DNA of 64,000 bases from Antedon bifida. Taxonomy: Eukaryota > Echinodermata > Crinoidea > Comatulida > Antedonidae. The notes under the pieces were generated by a model. It saw only the letters and a list, made by a program, of their open reading frames with translations, made no database searches and had not been told where the DNA came from. This document shows, piece after piece, positions 50,089 through 60,613 of the stretch. Within the stretch, counting starts at the first letter, position 1. Every line of letters starts with the position of its first letter. A program made the translations under genes and the position numbers. The stretch covers positions 18,271,820 through 18,335,819 of the forward strand of contig OY727096.1 in assembly GCA_963402885.1 (NCBI GenBank). Reading direction: 5' to 3'.

Positions 50089-53000
50089 ATGTCCTCTCCC
50101 CCATTTAAACTTCACAAACGGCCAGTTGTAGGGCATCAGGTAGGTGTATAGGTAGATTTATATTTATCTAGGCTATGCTATCTAAAATAAAACGCCGTAT
50201 CACATCCCCTGATAAATGGGGTGTGGACCGTGTAGCGTAAGTAGGTCAAATGACCTGGTTCTACTGTAGTGTAGGCCTAGCTAGGGGCTTACCTACCTAC
50301 GTAGTTATCTTTATATTGTAGAGCTCTGGGGTGTAGGACACACCTAGCCTAGTTTAGCTAGTATAAGTAAACGAACATGAAAAATGTGTAGGCCTAGCCA
50401 TCATGGCTAGGCTAGTCAAATTATATTTAATTTATTATTTTAAAATAAATAAATTATTATTAATTTACTGTAATTATTGAAAAAAATACTTAATACTAAA
50501 ATAATAAAATAGTCTAGGCATAGGACTAAATTAAATGTGGGAAGAATTCTAAATTGCTGTTTATTTCCTTTTAGTTATTTTAGTTTAGTAGATATTTTAA
50601 TTTCAAGCAAACAATGTATTAATAAATTATTATACTAATAAATTAAAATATTGTAATAATTTTAATAATGTAATATTAATTCACCAATAAAATATAGGCT
50701 ATAAGTTGGACGGACGATCTTCCAGTTTGCCACTTGTCAGCTGTTGGGTTTTCAACAAACCAAGTTTATCGTCCTGATGGTGGCCGAAATGAAGAGCATG
50801 AGTTTGAAGATAGATTCTTTCATTTTAAGTAAGAGTACAATCAATTGGACTCTAGGAATTTTAAAGAACTCTGGGAATTTTAAAGAACTCTGGGAATTTT
50901 ATTAAGAACTATGAGAATTTTAAAGAATTTTGGGAATTTTGGCAAAGAATATTTTGAGGCACCCTGAGAATATTATGAAGAACCCTAAGAATTGTTTAAG
51001 GAACCCTGGGAGTATTATTTAGAACCCTGGGAATTCCCTTCACTGGGATTTAAAAATAGACTGGGAATTCTAATATAAAGGATTCGTGGCATCCTGTAAA
51101 TTACGCCAGACCCTATATTTATTTGCAAAGTCTTACCCAAGTATTTCTTTAGAAAACTGTTCAAGCTTAACCACTTTTTAAACCATATTTTACAAATTTG
51201 AATAAAAACTGTAGGTCAGATACAGGAGCATATTTATATGGAATGTTTGACGGTCATGATGGAACAAGAGTTGCTGAGTTTGCTCTGCAGAGGTTCCCAG
51301 CTGAGCTGCTGCTAGGCCAGCTCCCAGACAGCGGCAATGATAGCAGGATTAAGAGTGTGCTACAACAGGCCTTCTTAAATGTTGAACACCAGTCAAATGA
51401 AGCCATAGATGAAGCCCTGGCAGACAGGACCAGTGTCAAATTTCGGTTACCAGAAGTAAGTCATTTGATATAGTATTTTGGTATTTGATATACCATATTT
51501 TCTTTTATGCCTTTTGTCAAAATACAATATTGAGAGGATTGAAAATTCAGTAGTTTGTATATAAACTGTAACATCTTCTTTTCTATATTTAGGGTACAGA
51601 CTACGATTTATACCAGTCGCACCCAAATCTAGTTGCACGACTACAACACCTAGATGCTCAGATTGCTGGAGGCACTACGGCTGTCGTGTGTCTAATACAC
51701 AAGCATAAACTCTATCTAGGAAATGTTGGTAAGTTTGTCTGTATATAATTTACTTTCATACATGTGTCTTTGCCTGAAGAAATAAATTTTGATAATGTAT
51801 AAAATATTGCTTGTATTTTAGGTGATTCAAGGGCTCTATTGGTAACACGGGCCAATGGCAAATTAAATGTGAAACAGATAAGCACAGATCACAATACCAG
51901 CAATGATGATGAGCTATTACGACTCAATCAACTTGGACTTGACACAACAAAACTAAGCAACGGTCGTCAGCTCGGAGGTCATGAGAATACTCGTAGTTTA
52001 GGGGATTACTCAATGAAAGGCGGATACAAAGAATTTGATATTATAAGGTGGGATTTGAATTATGTTTTTTTTACAATGATGATGTTACGTTTCTTCTTTC
52101 TCTTGATATCTGCCATTTGACAGGTCCCTGATATTATTCTTACATTTTTAGCATTTTTTTACACTTAGTTCATAATACACATCTAATGTGAAAAAAATAT
52201 ATATATTATATACAATTAGGATAGGTTTTGAAATAATGATGGACCACATACTGGTTCAATTTAGCCAAGCATTTGGCTTATGGTACACTAATTATGAAGT
52301 GCACAAACTTCCAATTCCGAATTTAAAAGTGCTCTACAAAATATGCTATACTGTATTTGTATACAACATTGTAGAGGAGCTGCAAATTATAATAGTACTG
52401 TTTCAATCTTATTACATCTTTATACTGCTCTTTTTTTTTAGTATGGCAAGTGGAGAACCAGTGATTGCAGAACCCTACGTAATTGGAGGAATCCCTCTTG
52501 CTGGTGAATGCGGATTCTTATGCATGTTTACAAACGGTCTTTACAAATCATTGGAAGAAGCAACGGCGACCACGCATGTCAACCAAGACATTGCATACAT
52601 GGTCGCACAAGAGTTCAACGTGCAATCAACACTTAGCGGTGTTGCACAGGGTGTTGTTGATAAAGTTTTACGTATCCACCATGATACGTATTTACAGAAC
52701 AATATGCGAGCAAAGTTTTGCGAAAAGCGAGATGATATTACTCTGTTGGTGCGGAATTTTAATTTTCCGCTTGGTAACTCGCTTAGACAGACTTATAATA
52801 GTCCAGTAACTGTACCATATAGTGAGTCAAATGTGCGATCAGATCCACCTACTTTGTACATACCATCGCCATCAACACCACCATTGGACTCGATGCCTGC
52901 TCTACAGATAGTACCTGAGAGTGTTACGCCTACACCATATATGCCGGTGGTTTCAACTCCATCATCTGTGACATCATCACATACTAGTACAGTAGACTCG

Positions 53001-53222
53001 CATGAAAGCCTGCCATTGGACCAAAGCCCTCAGAACACTCACGACACAAAGTCATCAGAGGGTAGCGGTCCCCAACCAAATATGGTCAGTTGTATAATAG
53101 ACACTATGAATAAACATAATAACGCTGAAGAAGAACCAGATGCGGATGGACTGATTAAATCTTATGTCGATTTTACAGAATTTATAACTAAATATAACAC
53201 AGCTATTGCAAACCTCGAATAA
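50089..53222 (+). CDS. TAB1: TAK1-binding protein 1 (PP2C-like adaptor)
   Basis: There are six exons: 50089-50139, 50698-50828, 51215-51455, 51593-51728, 51822-52047 and 52442-53222, giving 521 residues (human 504). A PP2C-like fold spans about 1-365: SWTDDLPVCHLSAVGFSTN, YGMFDGHDG, AELLLGQL, AGGTTAVV, GNVGDSRALL, ENTRSLGDY, IAEPYVIGG, FTNGLYKSLE and RDDITLLVRNF. A Ser/Thr/Pro-rich linker follows. The extreme C-terminus has the TAK1-binding helix SYVDFTEFITKYN. TAB1 activates the MAP3K TAK1 downstream of TGF-beta, IL-1 and stress signals. Unlike human TAB1, this protein keeps DGHDG and GDSR but has TNGL where active PP2C enzymes have a metal-binding Asp, so it is probably still inactive. Confidence 0.94.
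50845..51070. repeat. Degenerate tandem array of about 24-bp units (TAB1 intron 2)
   Basis: Roughly nine diverged copies of a unit like GAACTCTGGGAATTTTAAA. It starts about 20 bp after the exon 2 donor and ends about 145 bp before exon 3. Confidence 0.65.
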
Positions 53223-54149
53223 TTAAATCGCATATTAATTTGAAAGGTCGATAGAATCCCAGAGCCTCAGAAAATAACTTGTGATCTTACCCATTCTTAA
53301 TGTTTGTCACCAATGTGTTGGCTTGGTTGAAATTGTGGCTTATCAGACTTTTCTTTTCTCTTGTATCCAACCACACCACCAATACTCCAATACACCAATA
53401 AAGCAGGATAGGTTCTCATTCTATAATTACCATACTATTACAGAAGGGACCAGATGCAGGTCTTAGTGGTCAGTTTAAACAATTGTGTGCCTATCCTATT
53501 ACATTTTGGTTCTATGATTCAATATCAATTCCCTGTTCCACCTGTTATCAGTAGGAGCTAGATGAGCCTTATTGTAATATTGTAATTGTAATATTTATTA
53601 CCATCCATATAAAAAAAATAAGACAGATCAAAGAAAAATAAGTTACATATATGGAATAGCAGAGGATAACCCTTTAAGCTCAAGAGCTTGTTTCAGAAGG
53701 GGTCCTCAACAAAATGATAGTTGTGTAAGGTCTGTTAAGTTACACATACTTCTAAATTCTAATATTTTCCAAACATCGATAGAATATATATAAGGGCAGT
53801 AGAGTTTATACAATAAAGAAAACAATTATTTATATGTAACCATTGTATTTATTTATTCAAATTATGTGTTTCATGTTGTTTTATTCCTGAAATTTACAAG
53901 ACAAAATAATATAAAAGATTTCTATGTTAACTTTTTAATGAATCATTAATTTAAAGGTACTAATTTGTCCTATTGAAGATGTCCGTATCATTTTGTACAA
54001 TTTGTTTTAAATTCTATGTGTCACCTATTATCATGGAGCTCCTATTTTAGAATATTTATACATACTATCTTCTCCCCCAAACAAGAAGTATGATTTCAGA
54101 GAAATCGTCGCTGATTGGTGGAATGTACCAAAGCAAAAACATAAACAAA
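53223..54149. other. TAB1 3' UTR and flank
   Basis: No gene is seen. AATAAAG at about 53397 and 53812 are candidate poly(A) signals for TAB1. Past them the sequence is AT-rich until the CpG-containing stretch at 54150. Confidence 0.5.
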
Positions 54150-54232
54150 ACAACTTCCGGGGACTTACTGCGCGGTCGTCGTCTAGTCTCTCGTCTCTGT
54201 ACGTCGCGCGACGACTCACAACGTCTAGAGCT
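54150..54232 (+). promoter_or_regulatory. Candidate promoter and noncoding first exon of DCUN1D3
   Basis: A CpG-rich island in AT-rich surroundings (TGCGCGGTCGTCG, TACGTCGCGCGACGACTC) ends at a strong donor, GAGCT/GTAAGT, at 54233. The next good plus-strand acceptor before a recognised gene is TTCTGTTTTTTAG at 59616, 94 bp ahead of the DCUN1D3 start codon. The link across 5.4 kb is inferred. Confidence 0.4.
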
Positions 54233-55422
54233 GTAAGTCTAGGCTCGAGTGTGCATAGAGTGTTCTCTTTTTCTATTCTCTGTGTCGGTTGGGTCTTTCT
54301 TCTTTGTTGCTGTTGTTGTTATGTAAAATGTTTTATGGTACGTTTTTTCGTATATATTTATTATAATTTTATTGATAAATTATCTTGCTTCTTAGAGTAA
54401 TTTGATTTTAAATAATAAATGGTTTAGTATATAAGTTTACCAAGAATCAATCATATCTAGGCCTAGCCAAGTTTGGTGATTGATAGGCCCTCAAAAAAGG
54501 CCTAACCAGGCCTAGGCCTTGGCCTAGACTCTAGCTAGAGTGAGTAGGGTAGTAGGCCTAGGGCCTAGTAGAAGTAGGCTTACTAATAAGCCTAGGCTAG
54601 CTGCCTGGCCTGTGTTATTCCTGGTTTAGGCCTACTATTACTATGAGGGACTAGGCCTACCCTAGTAGTAGAGAGGTAGGATCAGCCTAGTTATTATTAA
54701 ATAACAGGAATCAACACTAAAATTACTACAGCTTCATTTATTTGTTATTAATATTGTAATATGTAGGCCTAGGTTTATCGCAAATGGCTTGATTTCGCGA
54801 GGAACATCATTACACAATGCATAATGTGAAGGGTTTGGGAGCAAACGTCACAACGTGACAACAAATCATGTACGTACATACGTAACGTATGATGGATAGG
54901 AAGGTTCCCTTCCTATCCATCATGCGTCGCGCACACTATTTGCGATATAAAGCTTATTTATTAATAAAAATACATTAATATAATGACGTTGTGACAGGAC
55001 CATTGTGACTAGGCTATAACAGTATTCTAGTATGTCAGTGTTTGTTACTAATGTGGAGGAAACTTTCTAATTTTTACTATGAGCGAATTTTGATTATTAA
55101 ATCAATATTTTATCTTAAATGTCATACAGCCATATTTTGTTTTATCATTTATTAAAAAAATAAAATGGCATGATTGGTAAATAACATTAACAATCATTTA
55201 ATTGTACTGTAAGCTGTTGGTGTCCTTCAGGTAGACTTATCTCATATTGAAATAAATTTCAATCAAATTAATTCTCTAATGATAAAATGTTTTAGCAATT
55301 TAGACCTATTGTTGGTAGTAATGGCATGAAGCTTGGTGATTTTATGACATTAAGCAGATGGTGATAGTTTCAAGGTTTTTATTTTATTTAGATGGAAAAA
55401 GTTGAAGGAAAATGTATGTACA

Positions 55423-55850
55423 GTACTGTAGTCTAATATTATTACTGTATAGTCTATTAATAGTGTAATTCACTGTATAACTATAGTGTCTAATAATTAT
55501 TACTGTATAGTCTATTAATAGTGTAATTCACTGTATAACTATAGGGTCTAATAATTATTACTGTATAGTCTATTAATAGTGTAATTCACTGTATAACTAT
55601 AGTGTCTAATAATTATTACTGTATAGTCTATTAATAGTGTAATTTACTGTATAGCGTCTAATATAATTATTACTGTATTGTATATAGTCAATGAGTAGTG
55701 TAATTTACTTTATAGTGTCTAATAATTATTACTACTGCCTAATAATTATTACTGTATAGTCTATTAGTGTAATTTACTGTATAGTGTAATTTACTGTATA
55801 GTGTATCATTACTGTACAGTATGTAGTGTAATAAATATACAGTAGTAGGG
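55423..55850. repeat. 58-bp tandem array decaying into shorter fragments
   Basis: About four well-matched copies (55430-55650) of a unit starting TCTAATAATTATTACTGTAT and containing AGTCTATTAATAGTGTAATT. Truncated copies follow to about 55850. Confidence 0.8.
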
Positions 55851-55882
55851 AATACTGTATGTTTTTAGTGTAATGTAAAGAA

Positions 55883-56129
55883 ATGAGTACAGTAGAACCC
55901 CTCCTTTGGAACATCCCTATTGAGGGGACATCCATATCAAGGGGACACTTTTCCATTAAGGGAACGAGAGGCAATGTACTGTATCATTACACTCAAAGGA
56001 GTTGATTGAGGGCTGTTAAGGGTCATTTTCCTGTTAGGCAATGCAATGTATCACTACTTTCACAGGGTACACTCAGGGCTATTAAGGGGACATTTTTTAA
56101 TGTGCCTCTTAATAGAGGTTCTTCTGTAA
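55883..56129. mobile_element. TIR element with ACAGTAGAACC ends, about 247 bp
   Basis: The ends ACAGTAGAACCCCTC and AGAGGTTCTTCTGT are imperfect inverted repeats. The interior is built from variants of AAGGGGACATTT. Similar GGGGACA/TGTCCCC fragments occur in HELZ introns near 9808-9850, 10854-11010 and 18268-18370. Confidence 0.6.
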
Positions 56130-59100
56130 TTTGATTTCAAATACTGTTTTACCTAAGTGTAGCCTACTACCACTGTAAGTAATATCATACAGTAGTGTAC
56201 ATAGAGATATCATATTATGAATATTTCTATGGTAATAAATCTCAGTATTTATAAATGTCAGTAAAGTATTGATGGGTAACATGCCTCTGTCTCACAACTA
56301 ATCCACTCTCTATGCACTAGTTTAAGAGACTTAATATCACAGCGACAATTAAGATTAACAATGCAGGCGTACACCTATTCATCATCGTGTACTGTAGTTA
56401 TCATCAGGAGGTGTACACATTATTCATCATCCTCTATAGTTACTTAGTTTACTCACAAAAGGTATACGAATGAGTGAGTGAGTCATTTTTTCATTGTTTA
56501 CATAATTGCAGCAATCATCAATATACAGTAATGCACAGTACAAGCAATCCACCAGTGAAACCAATCCAGTTGTTTTAATTGTTAATTATAAAAAGAGATT
56601 ATAAATTGCCTGCAGTAGCAATTAATGTTGAAATAATGTTTTTAAATGTTAGATAGTGAAAAGGCTCGAACTACGACTCTTTTCTTGATAATTAAACACC
56701 CTTATTATTATACCACTGGGGGTTTTTCGTGGGAGTTGCCAAATTTGATTGGATAAAACAAAATGTTTGGATTTAAATTTGTTTGAAAACTAGTTTACTG
56801 ATCTAGTTTGTTGTAGATTTTACTAACCAAGTGCAGAGGTCCAGATCAAAACCAACATTACTGTTTTTAACTTTAATAAATTAGGTTTTGTCTGTTGCTG
56901 TTGATATGGTGATGAGAACAAAAGAAGATGGTAAAATAAAAGGCATATTATAAACCAAAACAAAGGAAAATTTACACCTCACCAACTAAAAATGTCAATG
57001 AAAAACATAAAGGACCAAACCAGCATCTTTTGTTTCTTCCTGGTAGAGTTAAACCTACCTAGTTCAAAGTACCAATAGCTAATGATTTAATTTCTTTGTT
57101 ATTTATTTGAACAAATTATGTACAATGAAATTTAGAAAATAATTGCTATTTTTAACATAATGACAAGAAATTATTTTAAGGTCAACAAATTGTTTTCTTC
57201 CTGGCCGATAAATGACATGAGGTCAAAGTTTGATACCCACTGAAATTTAATTGGTAAAAGTCTCTTAAATATGTTTAAATAACAAGTTTTTGATGTCTAT
57301 TTTATTTATTCAAATTTCACAGTAAATCGATTAAAATAAATGATTTTAACATGTCAATAGGCCAAAGTGGTACTTTGTAGACATGTACTGTATTCAAGAA
57401 AATTGTATTACATTTGTGGTTTTTGCAAGGTCATTCAAAAGCAATTGTTCTTTGTAGTTGTTGTACACCCAGTCTACAGACTCAGTGGGGTATTTGTGGT
57501 ATAGTTCATTCTATGGTGTAACAATGTGTTGGCTGGCGAAATGTCAAGTAATGTGAAAAACGCAACCAAACTAGAAAAACATACTATTTAATTCAGTTTA
57601 TTAATTCAAATGGTGTCGGAAAAATGCTAATTTTACAGTTACCATAATTTATTAATATAAATACATAAAATGTGATTTGAAAAGATGTAAAGCAGGTAAA
57701 ATACTATTTATCCCAAAATAAATTGTTACTGTCTAAGAAAGAGAAACAAGTATTTAAAAGTCTATTAGAAATATAAAATTTAATGTAGTTTACTGTATAG
57801 TTTGTGGAGATAGTGTTTGTTTTAGTTTTATTTTTTTAGTATTAAATTTCTGAAAACGGAAGAAAAACCATTTTGTGACTGAAAGAAAATTAAGCATTTG
57901 GGTGCGATGATGTCCTTATTCTTTGAAATCTACCATACATACAGTATTAAACTCCTGAATAACAACACATTTCCTTTGTTTGTGGTTTAGGATATAACTC
58001 AATTTCTGGAAATGGATTATTTATATTGTCTGCATAGGCCGACAGGTATTCAGATCTCATATCATTTTACGTGTTCTTGTATTGATTCAGGAATTGACTG
58101 CTGCTTGCAATGCCAAGAATATTTAGTGGACTTTGCACTTTACCCATATAGTTGATTTATATTTCATGAGTGAGCTTATTTGTTTTAAAGTATAAAAAAA
58201 AAATCACTTAAATTAAAGAAACGAATTCAGTTTGGGTTTGCTCTAACAGGAAATGGCGTGATAAATGTTAAATAATGTAAGCTCTGTTAAAAAACTACTA
58301 CTGTATATATAAACTTTATATAAACAGAAGTCTGTAATTGAATACCACATGGTATGTATACTAATACTGTAATTTCCCAAGCCCCTATTTTTACTGTACA
58401 AGATAAATAAACAATGATAAATAGATCAATAGATATTTTTTCTACAGAAAACAAAAGAAAAAAATATTACAACTACGTATAAAATTGTTTACTATTTATC
58501 GTCATAATTACCGTCTCCTATTGTATAATAAACAGGCGACTTACTGTACTCATTATTTATATAACAAAATACGTAATGTTTACACATTTTTTCTAGTATC
58601 AAGTCATACCACTCCAGGCTATTATTGTATCTATAGATAGCCCACAAGATTCTTTTGTTATTGTTTTCTACTGACGTTGTACAACATTTGTGACGTCATT
58701 GCATGTCTTTATTTGTTCCTTGCAAAGGAGTTGACAAATTAAAATGAGCAGACATTTAATGAGTGTGCACGGAATACTAATTTTGTTGTACTGTATGTGA
58801 TTCATCACGTCATTTTAATTAGGTATCTCATTCATTCATTTATTGGTGATGATGTATAGGTATTTTATATTGAATATTTTATACAGAATTCATGTACTAT
58901 CATTGTTTTAATGTGGAATTCTAGACCTATTGGAAAGAGTGATTTTATTTATAGAGTCATTAACCTTATAAAAGAATCTTCCTGTACATGTCCACAACTA
59001 TTTTTTTTTTTAGTTTAATTTAAAAACCTTGTATAATTTCTATTATGTTACAGCTTTTTTACTTGTTTTTATTTTTCAAATCTGGAGGACCTCTCGGAAA

Positions 59101-59710
59101 ATTATATTTTGCATTGAAAGAACTAATTGCAGAAAAAAAGAAATTATTTTATTGTATTGTACAGGCACTGTATTACTTTTTTGTAAGACCAAACTTATTC
59201 ATTTGGCTTAAAGTGTCTTCCTCATACAAAACAACGTAGCAATACATACATTATAGTACCTGTATATTGATATCAAGTTGTCTGAATAAATACATTTACT
59301 GTATAATTCTATTCTATTTTACTACATACGGTAAACCTAACTGGGGTTTCATAATATCTATACTCCTTGTTTTGCTTTGACTCAGAGTACTGTATTTTGC
59401 TTAGTGAATTATTATTTATGAGATGTTATCCTACGATCAGTTTAATTGTTAAAAGTTGTACAATACCACCACATTGAGGTTGTCTATACTTTTTTTGCCT
59501 TTACTTTATTCACTCATCTTGCAGGTTTGTTATATACTTTAATATTTTTATAATCGGATGTTAACTGTTATATCTTTTATTAAATTTGCTGCACCTTTTT
59601 TGCTTCTGTTTTTTAGGAAATATATAGAAGATTTTTAGAAAAAAAACTATCAGAGGCTTGTGGAAAAATTGTTTCTGTTTGTCGTCTAGTTGTTAACGAC
59701 AGTTAAACCA

Positions 59711-60613
59711 ATGGGAAAGTGCCTATCGTGTTGCAGGCCATCAGATACTGGCACAAATGGACAAAATGGAAACAACGGTCAAACTCTGGACACAGTCGGA
59801 CGTCGTAGTCTGACTAAATCAATCCCAGCACCAATTATTCCAAAAGAGTCGCTTGACCCACGTGCATGGAAAGGCGGTGTGTTCAATGGGCACGAAAAGC
59901 AAAAAGCAGCACATATAAGGACTAGTAATGGCATTGAAACGCAACCCCCGTCTATACCAAAATTGGAATGTTCCGAAGCTAGGATAAACCTTTTGTTTGA
60001 AACTTATAAGGATGGTCCGGAAGACTCCATTCTTTCTGAAGGGATGGAGAAATTTTGTCAGGACTTGATGGTTGATCCAGAAGATATAATTATGTTGATT
60101 ATCGCTTGGAAATTTAATGCATCTATGATGTGTCGATTCACGCGTAGTGAATTTATCGCTGGATTTAAACTTTTAAAGGTTGATACGATGGAACGTTTAA
60201 AGTCCAAATTTGTAGAGTTGAAGAAAGAAGTTGAGGAGGACTTAAAATTTAAAGATTTATACAGATATACATTCAACTTTGGCTTGGAATCTGATCGAGG
60301 ACAGCGCTCACTACCTACGGAAATTGCAATACCATTATGGCGTCTAGTTTTTACAAATCGTGTACCGCCGATACTTGATCGCTGGTGTAACTTTCTGCAA
60401 CAGAATGACGTGCGAGGAATTTCACGTGATACTTGGCAAATGTTCTTGAATTTTACAGAGGTTATCGGATCAGATCTTAGTAATTACGATGACAATGAAG
60501 CGTGGCCAAGTTTGTTCGATGATTTTGTGGAATATGAGCTAGAAAGACTAAAAGATTCTGGACCAAATCTTAATAATTCGGCTGACACAAACCCTCTAGA
60601 GTACTATCTGTGA
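59711..60613 (+). CDS. DCUN1D3: DCN1-like protein 3 (NEDD8 E3 co-ligase)
   Basis: One uninterrupted coding exon of 300 residues (human 304). The start MGKCLSCCRP provides Gly2 for N-myristoylation with adjacent Cys residues for palmitoylation, as in vertebrate DCUN1D3. The ATG at 59711 is therefore preferred to the upstream in-frame TTG. A variable linker (about 15-95) leads to the PONY domain (about 97-285). Recognisable blocks are FETYKDGPEDSILSEGMEKF, IIAWKFNASMMCRFTR, FKDLYRYTFNFGL, RSLPTEIAIPLW, GISRDTWQMFLNFTEVIGSD and the C-terminal NEAWPSLFDDFVEYEL. The family binds cullins and UBC12 and promotes neddylation; this paralogue works at the plasma membrane. A splice acceptor at 59616 marks the leader exon. 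Confidence 0.96.
   Translation: MGKCLSCCRPSDTGTNGQNGNNGQTLDTVGRRSLTKSIPAPIIPKESLDPRAWKGGVFNGHEKQKAAHIRTSNGIETQPPSIPKLECSEARINLLFETYKDGPEDSILSEGMEKFCQDLMVDPEDIIMLIIAWKFNASMMCRFTRSEFIAGFKLLKVDTMERLKSKFVELKKEVEEDLKFKDLYRYTFNFGLESDRGQRSLPTEIAIPLWRLVFTNRVPPILDRWCNFLQQNDVRGISRDTWQMFLNFTEVIGSDLSNYDDNEAWPSLFDDFVEYELERLKDSGPNLNNSADTNPLEYYL

Larger units (their letters stand above)
54233..59616. other. Probable DCUN1D3 5' UTR intron, repeat-rich, no other gene recognised
   Basis: The sequence at 54460-54770 is dense in TAGGCCTA. A hairpin with 15-bp arms lies at 54891-54924 (TGATGGATAGGAAGG and CCTTCCTATCCATCA). A 58-bp tandem array and a TIR element are listed separately. Open frames (for example 59045-59239) lack recognisable domains. 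Confidence 0.45.

Noticed and set aside
59029-59239. Overlapping frames of 60-64 codons with hydrophobic N-termini
   Set aside because: AT-rich composition produces Leu/Phe/Tyr-rich frames by chance. No homology recognised and no start context or splice structure supports them.
59690-59710. Upstream in-frame extension of DCUN1D3 from a TTG codon
   Set aside because: It would hide the MGKC N-myristoylation signal conserved in the family, and the ATG at 59711 fits the family length.
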